A stretch of 64,000 nt of DNA from contig CAXIPT010000002.1 of the NCBI GenBank assembly GCA_964030475.1, positions 7,167,381 to 7,231,380 of the forward strand, in the 5' to 3' direction. Positions 37,635 through 50,172 of this stretch are shown here, one piece after another. Made by a program: the position numbers and the translations under genes. The stretch's first letter is position 1, and every line of letters begins with the position of its first letter. The DNA is from Tethya wilhelma (lineage: Eukaryota; Porifera; Demospongiae; Tethyida; Tethyidae). The notes beneath the pieces were generated by a model. That model worked only from the letters and a program-made list of their open reading frames with translations, was not told where the DNA came from and searched no databases.

Positions 37635-38561
37635 ATGTCTCAAGCTGAAGTGGAACAAGCACCAGGCCTGGTCCAACAAGGCCTAGATATTTACAAAGCA
37701 TTGGAAGCAGACATGGCACGAGCTATGAATTTGAAGGAATATGGGGAAAAGCTCAAATACATCTGTCAGACTTTGACTGATATCAATCAGCACCTCGATG
37801 AAGAACAGAAGAAATTGAAGTTTGAGCTAGATCTTGCATATCGTAAGACCAATAAGGGCATTGCCAAGGCTCGTCTTGTAGTCTCACTTATCAAAGAACA
37901 AGCTCTTACTTTAGTCACCATTCTTGGAGAATATTCTCCTGGAAATCAATCCGAGAAAATGTTTACCGCATGCATACTCTTTTCCGAGTTTGCTAAAAAT
38001 GTTGAAAGCAAGCTAGATGATGCCGAAAAGAAATTACAAGAGGCAAGCGATCTGCTTGACCAGAACAAAATTGCCATTGAGGGTGTTGTTGACACACTTG
38101 AAGTAGTGCAGAAGAAAATAATCGCAGCTATGTATGCCGAGATAGCAAAACAGCGTACACTAGCATACGGATTGACTGCTGCTATAGCAATCCTCTCAAC
38201 TGTATTAGCCCCTGCTGTGCTTGTTATTGGAGGGCCAATAGCAATTGCTATTACAGAAGCAAAGACTGTTCCTGAGCTGGAGTCGAGATTTCGAAGTCGA
38301 GTGCGGTAAAATAAGAGGTTACATGGCTGACTTTGAAACCATGAAAGACGAGTGTCCAACTTGAAAGGCAGTGTGGACGCCAAGCGAACCATGCTACAGG
38401 ATATCCACGCCAAGACCAATGCACTTGGTACCTTAGCTGGAGTGAATGCTGTGAAGCTTGTGCCTCACATCCTTCTCCCTAACATCCGTGGTTCTGCAAC
38501 TGATCCTGGTTGCTCAGTGTACCGACTTTCTTGGATACTCATCCACTGCAATAGCTCATAA
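37635..38561 (+). pseudogene. Second helical pore-former-like paralogue, frame-broken
   Basis: The first 225 codons are clearly paralogous to the 34050-34982 protein (shared EKLKYI-type helix, GPIAIAITEAKTVPELE). The frame closes at 38307-38309 (TAA) just after the hydrophobic hairpin region. Sequence matching the C-terminal third continues in other frames to about 38561 (for example VPHILLPNI), with more than one frame change, so it is either a degraded gene or one affected by sequencing indels. The promoter TATA is intact. The short product, if made, would lack the C-terminal helices. Confidence 0.65.
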
Positions 38562-38867
38562 CACTTGTTGAATTGAGAATAACTTAGAACTAGAGTACTA
38601 TGTTAATACATCTGACTATAATACCGTTGACATGTTGGACAGATTTGTGCTACTTGCATGCACCTAAAGCTTATTATGTATTATATTGAGGTTATTTGTT
38701 TTGTTACTTATAAATTAATACTTGTAAGTGAAATATTTCTGTAGCCTATATGGCACAAATCACTAAAACATACAGATGCCTCACTCTACCTATGGGAGTT
38801 TTGAAAGATTGCATGCATGTACACTCTGCATGTCATTCTAACTGCAGTTTAGTCATGTGACATGATA

Positions 38868-39465
38868 ATCTATCGAGCTAGACCCTCCTCCTTCGTCACG
38901 TTGCACACGCTGAGAGAGATGGTCTAGCAAAGGTCACGTTCAAAACGTAATTTAATTAATAGTAAAAGCCTGGATTAAATGTGTGTTAACAGTGTACTTT
39001 TTTTAGAGAAAGAATTCCCAAACAGGACGAGATAGACTCGCAGCCTGAAAAGCACTTGCTAGTATCAGAAAATAGCTTTTGATAGTCACAAGTCCATTAT
39101 TGACATAGTAGAAGTTGATAGACTAGCCAGATAGTCAGGTAGAATCTGTTCCACACGCACTTTTCAGTCTCTAGTATTTTGTACTTTTGTTGCAAAGTTA
39201 AATGATTTATGCTTACATCTAAAACTGTTTTTCAAGCCTATTTTGAGTAAAAAAAGCTCCAGAAATCATCGATAACTAGCATACATCAGTGATAGAACAT
39301 GCGGTTATTTCCACGCATGCAAACTAACGCTCATATGTAAATTACTACCTATATAGAATCTGGGTAGTTGAATCTGATTGGTCATGTTACCTTTGCTACT
39401 AGACCCTCTCTCTCGGCACGTGCATGCAATGTGATGAAGGAGGAGGGTCTAGTTTTTAGACTAGT
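38868..39465. mobile_element. Foldback element of about 600 bases
   Basis: The left arm gctagaccctcctccttcgt...ggtctagcaaaggt is repeated as its complement at the right (acctttgctactagaccctc...gaaggaggagggtctag). Arms are about 60 bases. The interior is non-coding. A related tagaccc hairpin occurs at 63860-63930. Confidence 0.7.
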
Positions 39466-39983
39466 GACATGGATGATTGTCCTACTATTATGATGTCCTC
39501 TAATTACTCTGCATGATTGAAGCCACCTGATTTCTGGATATGGCAGAGATTTGTAATTTACTAATAATTATTATGAAGTGGTCAGTGTTGGAATTTTTTT
39601 TGAGTGTGTGTAAAACTATTAATAGGGGAGAGGCTACCATGCAATACCTTTAGTTATTTAAGAATCAGTATAATGTGCAGGTGAATCTTGTTATTTGTGC
39701 AAGGCCTATAATAATATTATTATTACAATGGCAACACAGACAGATACATGTTCACCAAACTGGTTTCAATAACACGTTGACTTAATTCATCATCACATGA
39801 CATGCACATCATTATTAGTTGTCTAAATCTGCCCTGAAAGTACGTTGAGACCTGCACGATATTAATAGTATTAACTGCTATAATAGTGATATCATGCCAA
39901 TCTGTTTTTTTTTTCAAATGATCTATGAGCAAAAGCTATAGTAGCTGTGCAGAAAGTGTTCCTATAGATGCTGCCAGAAAGTT

Positions 39984-39984
39984 T

Positions 39985-40020
<36 letters not shown>

Positions 40021-40022
40021 TG
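39984..40022. repeat. (TG)n microsatellite
   Basis: A tract of about 18 TG units. The surroundings (39470-40620) show no supported gene. Confidence 0.85.
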
Positions 40023-40626
40023 TGATCATACTGTATTCTATAGTTGAGTTTATTGATTACATATGTAGGTTTTGATTTTTGCTGATCTTTCATCTGAAAT
40101 TCTCTACTGCTCTAAAGACCAACCTCTGCAGTGCTGCTATACCTTAGCTGTGTTATGTATATATTGCTCCATGAATGAAAAAGTTAACAAATTTTCACTA
40201 TTTCTTTGTGACCATCGCTATAGCTGGACATTCATTGAAAGGTGAGTTGAATAATGTTCTATCATATCCTATCCACACATGCATGTATAATTATAAATTA
40301 ACTTCATCTGGGTACCACAGCTGCATACCTGTTCATGGCCAGCTTGCATTTGCTTACATTTAAACTATCATCTTAGTATATAGATGAGTGGTTTATGTCG
40401 TATCACCGTAGTCTCATATAATATGTACACGAACAAACTGAATAATGTAGAATATACAGTAACTGAAACTTGCAACAAACACACAATGTTGAATAAAAGT
40501 CTATAATAAAATTGAAACAAACTTTGAATGTGTGACAATCAAATTATTCTTATACTATAGTACGTATTATAGTTTTTCTACGTACACACACTGGAAATGT
40601 ATATTGTTTCCAATTAATAATAATTA

Positions 40627-43600
40627 TTACAAACTTTGTTCATCATGAGCCAACAATGATTCTCGTAGCTGAATATCTGAATGTGTTACTTGAGGTTTCT
40701 GTCTTTCTGTAGTGATCATTATCATGCTAGCAACAGTCTTTTGTTTTGATATCAGTTTTGATTTGAGAACTGATTTTATCCTACGTCCTCTCCTGGTTTC
40801 TACCAGTCTTAGGTAAACATGATAAGCAATGATAAGTACAAATGAGACAAATGAAATGCTCACACATACATTTGTAACTGTCTCCTGCTTTCCCTCTTTT
40901 ATGATTTGATACAGTGATGTCACTGATAAGCTTCCAAGGTTCATCAAGAATGTGATCTCAACGAAATTGTCAAGCTTTGACCTATACACTCCACCTACTA
41001 GAGACAAGTACAGTGAGAGTACCAAAACCATGACGGTAATGGAAATGAAGTTTACGGAAGGGTCATTGGTCACATTGAGTGAAAAGACTAGAAAGAGTAG
41101 GACCCGTATTAGCAAGAAGAGTCCAGTCCAATAGCGATGGCTCTCTTTGTAAGGACCAGTGTAAGCGTCAAAAAGTGGTTTGAACCTGTGAACCCAGAAG
41201 GTGAATCGAGAATTCTTTAGTCTTTGTAGCCATTGAATAGCTAGGAGAACTGCTTTGTATGGCATTGCTAGGAGTACGAGCAGTGCTAGAGCAGATAGGA
41301 ACAGTGGAATGTGCTTCCCTTGGAGGTAGTCAACATTTCCATCATACACCCACACCCTTTGTACATAACTATCAGGGTAGGTTAGTGTTGTGGATTGGAA
41401 GATGATGATGATTGTGCGGAGCAGCTTTGAGTATGATAGTAAAAACAGTGTCGCTAAGACTTGTACACCATTGTTGCCTGTTAGTCTTGCAACCATTGTA
41501 TAGTTTCGGCTCAGTAGAATGATGGCTATAACAATGAACCAGATGTATAGTGGAAAGACAAACTGAAGCCATGTTTTAGCATAGCCATCAAGGCCATTGT
41601 AAAAGCACATCTCAATGCCCAGATCTAAGTTCAGCCAAGCTATGAACCAGCTGAGGAATGAGTTGGTTGTTCTTGGGGTAAAAATGATAGCTTGATTTGC
41701 TCGAACAATGTTAGCATAAAAGATGAGTCCATTGATAGTACCATTAGACACTGTCAGATCTAATACTGTGAGTAACACAACTAGAGCTACTCCTGCAAGG
41801 ATGAATGTTGGGATTATTACAAGAGGCCAAAGGTTAGAGCATTCAAGGCACCTATCTGACCCAAATGCTTGGCTCAAATTGTACTGGCATGCTCCACAGA
41901 GAATACCTGAACGGTTCGATGTGCACTGGTCATCAGGGTACACCAAGTCTATTGAAGGTTTTTCTTCATTAGGTTTACAGTATCCAAACGGACAATGGTT
42001 GTGAATTATAACATCAGATAGATTGTTGGTTCCAGTGTGAACAAATGTTGCACTCACCCATTTGATTGTAGGTCCACTTGGGAAGAGTATTGTATCCAAA
42101 TCTTCCATGTTGCAATTTATTCCATGTTTTATTAATCTTTTGTTGCATTGGCATTTATTTGAAGAAATATTATGTAAAAATCCAGGAGCACAGTCCTTTA
42201 GTTGAAAGTGTACGTTCAATTTCTGTAGATACTGTAGGTTAATTGTTATCATCAAATTGAATAGCATTTTTTTCATCGTTTAAGATAGTCTCTGTTAACT
42301 CAGTGGAAAGAGTTAATGTTTTCATTTGAAATGTTGTAATAATGGTATCGTATGAGAGAATGGTGCAATTGTTGTTCACATGTTGCAGGTATTGTCCACC
42401 TCCAAAATGCTTCCATGAATAGAGCTCATTGTCAAATTCAGCCCTTGCAGTTCCTATAACTGTACCAAAGTTCAAGCCTATGGCCACAACCTCAATTTTA
42501 AAAATCTGGCCAGGATACATGTGAGTTGTATAGTTTGTGATGGAGCAGTCTGGAATTGTGTTATTACACATGCATATTCTAGTAGCATCTGAAGTTATTG
42601 TTGAATTGTCATTTGGGATACTTTGAAAGTGCATAAGCTGCCATGTACATACGTAAAGTGGGCTTTGACTATGTGAGAATATTAACCAGTAGCGACTAAA
42701 GATAGCAGTACCACCTAAGGATGCTGTATTGTTAATGAAATGCCAGATTATATTTGAGTTTGGCTCGCAAATACCGTCATGATTTGATATCACATGAATT
42801 GCACCTCCTTTTTCTAGTGCCAGGTTTCGTGTGAAATTAAAGGTTGCAAAAACGTGCATACCACTTGTTGAAAGTTTAGCATTTTCTCCCAGTATCATTC
42901 CTCCACCATTTCTCCCTGTGTTACCAATGAACACCAGACTGCAGTTCCCTCTGAATGTGATTGTTCCGTTAACAATCATCCCACCAGATTGTACAGCGGT
43001 ATTATTTTCAAATAAAAGAGTAGAGTTTTTGAGGAATGCTATGTGGCCTACACTATGTGATGAACTTGTTGTAGTAGTTTCTGTAGTTGTATAGTATAGT
43101 GGTGAGCAAAACTTGTCCTTGTACTCACAAATAATATTGTTACCTATGAATTTCACAGCGCTGTCTTCTTCAAACGTCACTTTAGCATTGCGATCGATTA
43201 AGAAAGCACCAGAGTTGTTCTTGAGTAAACACTCTCCTCTAAATCTCACTTGTATTCCATCATAGTGTGTTTTTGGTGATGTATATGCTGCAAACATTAG
43301 TGTCTTGCTTCTTGCTATTGTAATGCCATCCAGTGTAACATGGATTACAGATAGTATGTTCATACTAGCATCTTTACAACAGCCTTTAATGAATGTACCT
43401 TTAATGTATACTTTGTGTATAAGATAGGTTAGTTTGATACAAGACCCTTCAACCATGCTGTTAATAATGGTTGTGTTCTTAGATTCTCCATCAATGCTGA
43501 TACCATATGTACTACAATTCTTAGTCATTATTGTATGTAATCCTTGTACATGAATGGTCACCTTAGATTCATCTAGTGGCAAACCAATGTTGAAATTACT

Positions 43601-44482
43601 TTCACATCCATAGCTGTCCTGAATAATTGTGTTTGAAATAATTATTACAATCTGTAGGTTTTCTTGATTTATCTCCATTGCTAATCCTGACGAAAATATG
43701 TCATGGTGTTTAATTGCTTGCTGTCCAAATGTAAAATTCGACTTTGAAACAAGTACACTGCTTGCTGTATTTTGTTCATCACTAGATCCCACCTTGTAAA
43801 AGCAGTTCACTTCATTTCTGGTAAACAATGAATGTGATATGTTTATCATGCTGTACACATTGTAAAGCAATAGACCAACTCCTCGACTATCACTGATGGT
43901 GATGTCAGTAATTGTTACATTGTAGGACTGTGTGATACAGATTGTTGCATTTACTTTTAGCTGAAACTCAGGTGGATCATGTGGGTCTTTCAGTTCAACT
44001 GCTGGAAAGGTTTCCATACCACATCCAGTTATTCTGAAACTAGATAGTGTAATCTTCGAAACATTTCTAAAAATCATTCCAAATGTTACCTTACTGCACG
44101 TTATTGTGGTATTACTATGAGATAAATCTTCATCTGATTGTGTTCCTGTGATCATCAGATTAGTAACATTCTCTATGAGCAGGCTTTTGGCAGTTGCTAG
44201 TTTGTGATTGCCAGGTAGCAAGACGACAGTTGTGTTTGAACTGAAGAGATGTGTTTGTTCAACCAATTCACTCATAGAGTAGCAAGTCCTTACTGGACAA
44301 TGAGGTGTATCACTTGATATGATGTAAACAGTGTGAGCTGTAGATGCCATGATTGGTAAAAATGCTACTATTACAATGATGTACATCAAACCACTACTTG
44401 AAAGAACACTTATAGCCATGGTTAATTTTTGGCTAATGCTTGAAACACTTATTCGTCTTGCTTTATGCATGCACCCATGCAT
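40627..44482 (-). CDS. Beta-helix plus nine-helix membrane receptor (one frame break)
   Basis: Large surface protein in two overlapping frames. The first (44482-42239) has a signal peptide (the ATG giving MAISVLSSSGLMYIIVIVAF at 44419 is the likelier start), PVRTCYSMSEL, then pectin-lyase-like beta-helix repeats with many N-glycosylation sites (NNTAVQSGGMIVNGTITF). The second (42276-40627) continues HFQLKDCAPGF, CQCNK, SNRSGILCGACQ and RCLECSNLW, then about nine hydrophobic helices and a cytoplasmic tail (RRGRRIKSVLKSKL). The frames overlap at a run of seven A near 42262-42268; one A fewer would join them into about 1,290 residues. The domain order matches a family I recall as abundant in sponges; its ligand is unknown. 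A decayed copy of the locus is at 48165-50960. Confidence 0.82.
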
Positions 44483-44679
44483 GTATTAATTTATTCTATA
44501 AACAACGAGACTGATTGATTACTAAGAAATGATTATGTATTTCGGGAATATCGTGCATTATGGGAAACTTCTGTGAATTTTGTAAACAGGCGTTTGGTTA
44601 TAGATCCAAATTCATATCTTCCCAAAAGCATTAGATCGCAAGACATGATCAGACCTAGTCTATTTATTGAGAATGCTTA

Positions 44680-45631
44680 CAGTCTACGCTAAGCCCTCGT
44701 TTTTACTGTACCTACTTCCGGTTTGCGGTTTTAGTATAGTACTGTACTTAGGAACGAAGAGAAATTTGGGACATTTGACCCATGGTAAGTTTTACTTTCT
44801 TAGCTCTTAGACAGATAGTTTCTACTTAGTAGAACTTGGTACGTGGTTTTTTGGAAAGTCAAAGATTGTAACAACAGCGTCAAATTCAATCCAGGAGCCA
44901 AAACAGTGTCAAAATCAGCGTCAAAGTTGGAGCAATGTTGAACAGACCTCCAATGTTTGGCTTGCTGGACAACCTGATGCCAAACGGAGCTGAGCTCTGA
45001 GTCTTTGCAGGGAGAGATACAAAGGACAGAACTACTATTTTCTGTAAAAATCATTGTAATACATGAACATACATCTGAAATATAGAGAAGCAAATATCGC
45101 TAAAATCAACGGTTTTTAACATCCATTTTTTAAAGACTCTAGTACACACAAATAAAAATCCTACTAATACTACCAGTTTATGCCTTTATACTATCACAGA
45201 AACTATAGGCGCTCTTATATTTTCTTCTCTTTGGTCACAATGGGTCTTGAAACTTGTCACCTCCTGGTCCAGCTACTTTCTCTGTCAACTTCAGCTTCTT
45301 GGACAACTTGATGCCAATCGTCCTTGAGGGTTCATTTCCTGGTCACATGATCAGTGTTTCCTGCTTGTCAATACAGTACAATGTTCATTGGACAAGACCT
45401 TGCTGGTAGGGATATATTCATGGTCAAAGTATAGCAAATCTCTTAGTAGACCAGCATGGCCAGGGTTGTGACGTCAGAGATATTGCACGTGAGTACTAAC
45501 GTAATACAAATTGAACGAGCTTTGCGTAAGCATTTCTAGTGTACGTAATAACACATGTTTGGTGGTTACAACTTGTGGTTAGGTTAATTGCATTCCTAAG
45601 TACAGTAAAAACGAGGGCTTAGCGTAGACGG
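44680..45631. mobile_element. PIF/Harbinger-like non-autonomous element
   Basis: The ends cagtctacgctaagccctcg and cgagggcttagcgtagacgg are inverted complements over about 32 bases with one mismatch, extending into tttttactgtac. A TTA lies directly outside each end (44677-44679 and 45632-45634), the target duplication typical of PIF/Harbinger elements. The 952-base interior has no transposase. Confidence 0.8.
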
Positions 45632-46001
45632 TTAGTGCAAATTTCTTTCTTTGCAAGTTATCCTAATTGGCATTATTATTAGCATAATGACCATTTCCAT
45701 ATTTTCAAGTGCTTGTTATTTAGAATCCATTGCAACCACTCGCATGCAGCGCTCAAGCTCTGTCTTATCCTTTCGTTCTCTGTGTTCAGTTCTTCGGTAG
45801 GGAAGTTATCTATTATTAACAAGACATTCATATAATTGACATAAGTCACATTCAGCTTGGGGTTTCAGAGTTTCTGTCCGATAGGCATGACTTGATGACT
45901 GTACTGGGCTGTTTGTATTCAAGTTCTCTCTGGCTCAGGCTAAAGACTAAATTCCATTTATAATAAACAATTATTCGAAAAAAATAGAACAAATAAGTAC
46001 A

Positions 46002-46310
46002 AAAAACATTAGAAATAATTATGTAATGCAAACATAGAAATGGCCAAATCGTAAAAAAGTGAGCAAACAAGCCTATTATTATGCATGCACGGGTTGTGAG
46101 ATTGAGCGACTCCAGGTGGAGTTCATTTCTGTGTCTACAATGTCATTGAGCTCAGTAGGGAGATTGATATGAACATAGTTGACCCAGTGAAATGAACTCC
46201 TCGCTCAATCTCACAACCATTCCTATCTTTCTTGCAAATTGTTTGCTCACTTTCTTACGATTTGGCCATTTCTATGTTTGCATTGCATTTCTAATGTTTT
46301 TGGACTTGTA
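46002..46310. mobile_element. Foldback element of about 300 bases
   Basis: The left arm (aacattagaaat..tgcaaacatagaaatggccaaatcgtaa, gggttgtgagattgagcg) is complementary to the right arm (cgctcaatctcacaacc, cttacgatttggccatttctatgtttgca). Arms are over 100 bases. The right arm runs into the 3' part of a TACG-type element (46325-46480). Confidence 0.7.
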
Positions 46311-46489
46311 CTATTGTACAGGTCATTGCATTTATGACACTGAGAATTCATATGAGGGATCAAGAATAAAAATGAAGTAGTCATGTGCCGAAATTGAGAC
46401 ATGCCTTGTTCCAATACTTTTTACCGCACTGCACATTCCTACACTACTTATTATTTTTTAAAGATTTTTATTACATGTAGTATTATCTA

Positions 46490-47130
46490 ACTAAGAGAAG
46501 AGGGCCCAACACAGAGCCTTGCATGTGGTACACCTGATACAACTGGAAGTATATGAAATGTAACTCTATCTACACACACATATTGTGACCTGTTCGAGGC
46601 TTTTGCTGTCATGCATGTTTAGTGGAAAAATTATAGCAATTAATCCGTTTAGTAAAGGATATGTAAAAGTGTCCCTGATTTAAATGTTTCACTGTACTAA
46701 ATTAATTTGATCATTGTAAACCCTGGATGCATGATTGAAATCTGAATCCATGTTGCAATATCTTTCAAGCATAAGAATTTCTGCACAAAATTAATTTGTA
46801 CACCATACGATAAAAGCATGGTATACAGATTTGTATACACACTCACTTGTGTGTACAAATTTGTACACCATTATATACATGATGACAGGTCTAGAGTGCA
46901 TGTACTGTATAAAGGGAACCCCATGCAAATAGCAATTCCATCACGTGTTTATAACGGAGTACTTCATTATGCATGAACAATTAAGCTATAATGACATGAT
47001 AATGTACACTGTACAAGATATAAGGTAGTACATAGCCAATGCACTTACAGACAGGCATATAATAGGTTTGTGGTAATATTATTATCTGGCCTCCCTTTGT
47101 CTTGGCACAAAGACATTCATGTGTATCATG
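46490..47130. other. Intergenic, nothing recognised
   Basis: AT-rich, with a small palindrome around 46815-46870 (gtatacagatttgtatacac / gtgtacaaatttgtacac). No gene seen. Confidence 0.4.
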
Positions 47131-47132
47131 TA

Positions 47133-48165
47133 TTATACGTATGGTAGTACGTATAGTAGGAATGGGCCGGGCCGCCTGTCCCATAGACACAATACAACTG
47201 AAATGTTAGGGCTTATAAAACTTGACAAGAAGGACAGCTATAAGGCTTAAAACATGGTTAGAGCCTCCCTCAGACGGATTTCTTACTGCATGAACCAACA
47301 AAACTCACAGAAACCTCTTACAGTATTCTGGAAAAAGTGCTAACGAAAAGCCATAACAATTATTAGAATGCAATTTTATCCAGACAAACAAAACTTAAGG
47401 TATTGAGCCAACTTTGACCGTATAGTGAGACTTCATTCTTTCCGAAGAACGTCCAATTTCACTCGTTTGCTGCCTAAAATTCAACAAACAAAATCTACGC
47501 AGTTTGAAAACTTCGGTATAAAATACTGTACTTTTATGCAGCCATTTAGATGCCGGTAAAGGTAGTCAAAGGACCACGTGGTTTGCATACCATAAAATAC
47601 GCATGCATGCGCATTTAATGTGATGACTTGCAAGCACTCTAATTGAGCACCTTAGCGTAGAAAAAAGTAAATGAACAAGTAGTATAAATTTTGTAAAAAT
47701 GGAGTGTAGGAATTAATGGGTAGTGCTGTAAAAAGTGATGAAACAAGGCATGTAAGTGTCTGAATTTTGGCACGTGACTACTTCATTTTTATGGGGCCAA
47801 AGTCTAATTGCCTACATGCCTGTTACTCCATCTAATAAATTAGCCATGCAAGTGATTGCTTGAACCATTGACTCAGTTATGTGATCTAATGCACATCAAC
47901 AATACTTCATATTTATGGGGCTAAAGTCTAATTGCCTACATGCCCATTATTCCGTCTAATAAATTAGCCATACTCAAATAATTGCTTGAACCATTTACTC
48001 AGTTATGTAAACTAATACACATCAACAATAATGTGGAGATCTTTAGACTGAGAAAATAAAGTAGTCATGTGTCAAAATCCAGACACTTGCTTGCCTTGTT
48101 TCACTTTTTACAGCACTACCCATTCCTACTCAGCATTTTTACAAAATTTTTACTATAAGTATATA
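47133..48165 (+). mobile_element. Diverged TACG-type element
   Basis: Starts tacgtatggtagtacgtatagtaggaatgggcc and ends cactacccattcctactcagc..tttacaaaatttttactataag. Internal regions match the other copies loosely, with a tandem duplication of a tttatggggc.aaagtctaattgcctacatgcc phrase (about 47790 and 47915). It is older than the copies at 31526 and 51045. Confidence 0.6.
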
Positions 48166-48833
48166 CATGATCATCAGGGTAGGTCAAGTCTATTGAAGGC
48201 TTTCTTCATCAGGTTTACAGTATCCAAATGGACAGTGGTTATGAATTATAACATCAGATTCATTGTGCCAGTGTGAGCAACTCAGGATTAAATAATATTG
48301 TATCCAAATCTTAATTTCATGTTGCAAACTGCATGTTATATCTTGTTGCATTGGCATTTGTTTGAGGATCATCAAAAATGAATAGCAGTATTATAATAGT
48401 AGTCCTTCGTTAGTGGCAAGAGTTAAAATTTTCATTTAAAATGTTGTGATAATGGTATTGTATTACAAAATTGTATGATATTGTTGTTTACATGTTGAAG
48501 GTATTCGTCACCTCCAAAATACTTCCAGGAATAATAATAGCTCATTGTCAAATTCAGCCCTTGCAGTTTGCTGCTATTACGTACACCAAACTTCAAACCT
48601 ATGATCACAACCTCTTTTTGAATATATATCTGGCAGGATATGTATGAGTCAGTTGTATAGTTTGTGATGAGGCAGGAATAATTATTACTTACTCAGGTAA
48701 GTTAAGGCAATAATAGTAGCAAAATAGGTAGGATATTGAAAAATTCATAATGCTGTTAAGCTTTGCTTTCTTGGCATTAAACTTTGCAAAAGCATTGTTA
48801 GGTGGACTAACTTCAATTTTAGCCATTTATGGT

Positions 48834-49224
48834 GTCACGTGATTAAAGTGGGCGGGGCTACACGGACCTTGCGCGTTTCTGAAAATGCGGTACGATAAAT
48901 AATTAGCCACGCCCACCAAATTTTGACACAAAATTTTTTTGGAAGTAAAGTTTCCCATTCTGCCTGGAACCGCTTGCATTGAGCATTGGTTTCAGAGAAA
49001 TGCTTAAAAAGCCTCAAATTCTAATAAATGCACACCTGATTAAGTATGCAAAACTAGAATATCTCCACAGCTAATTACCCCACCCCAAGTTGCCACCCAC
49101 CAATACATTGGCCAACATTAGGTCATCTCCCAAAAAAATTTTGGGGGGCGTGGCTAATTAATTATCGTACCGCATTTTTAAAAGTACATTAATTTGGACT
49201 AGCCCCGCCCCCTTAAATCACGTG
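48834..49224. mobile_element. Foldback element in the decayed receptor copy
   Basis: The left arm cacgtgattaaagtgggcgg..atgcggtacgata..ttagccacgcccacc is complementary to the right arm (ggggcgtggctaattaattatcgtaccgcat..agccccgcccccttaaatcacgtg). Arms are about 100 bases. It lies between two direct copies of a 92-base receptor-derived segment (48601-48692 and 49427-49518). Confidence 0.7.
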
Positions 49225-49542
49225 ATGCTCAAAATTGGTGAATGTGAAAAAACTGCAGTGGAAAATATTTATACCAAGTTTGAAAGCTTAGAATTAAACC
49301 AGTAAAAAAATATCCTTAATCAAATTTNAAGCGCTCAGTTTTTGCAGAGTTATTCGCGTGAATATTTGTATTGCGCTAATGGGCCATCCGTGCCATTCCT
49401 ATGTACCCAGTACTACCGTACTGGGAATGATCACAACCTCTTTTTGAATATATATCTAGCAGGATACCTATGAGTCAGTTGTATAGTTTGTGATGAGGCA
49501 GGAATAATTATTACTTATCCTGAAGTTATTGTAGAATTATAC

Positions 49543-50172
49543 TTTAACTCTTTAGGGCCTAAATTTATTATGCATACTTAATTAGATTTTATGAATATTT
49601 AATTGACCTTGGTTTTTGTACATTTTTGTTCTTACTCTAGCCTTAGCCACTCTCTTTTGTAGCTAGTTGAGCTTAGCTATGGTTGTACTAAGCCATGGCT
49701 ATATCAAATTAGTTCTAGGTTTGCTTTTATTAACTTTAAAAGCTTGCAAAAACGGAAGGGGTCAAAGTTCGCCAAACGACCTGCATACTTTAGGCTTTTT
49801 TTCCAGCTTTATTAGCAGCACTGCAAAAGCGCTTGCATGCAGGTATAGCCTAAGCCTCCCTGCACCTCCATAGCTAGCGTCAAGCTTCTCCTGCAATGCA
49901 CTAAGAAAAAAACGTGAGTTTAAAACCAAAGGTCACGATCTCGCCGCGATCGCGACCTTTGAACTCTAAAGCCTATATCTCCCCTCCCACTAATTAGACC
50001 TGACTCTTACTTGGTATTTTAGTAGAGCGCTTCCTTACCTAACTGCACAGCAAGTCTAAAGCTCATAGCTCAAACGCTATAGCTATAAAATAAAAAATGC
50101 GAAAAATCGCAGATTACGCGATCGTTGAATACGCGCGTGCGGATAAATCCGCAATCGGCCCTAAAGAGTTAA
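49543..50172. mobile_element. Inverted-repeat element of about 630 bases
   Basis: Ends tttaactctttagggcct and ggccctaaagagttaaa are inverted complements of about 17 bases. The interior holds an internal palindrome (aaaggtcacgatctcgccgcgatcgcgaccttt near 49930) and no transposase frame. Confidence 0.65.
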
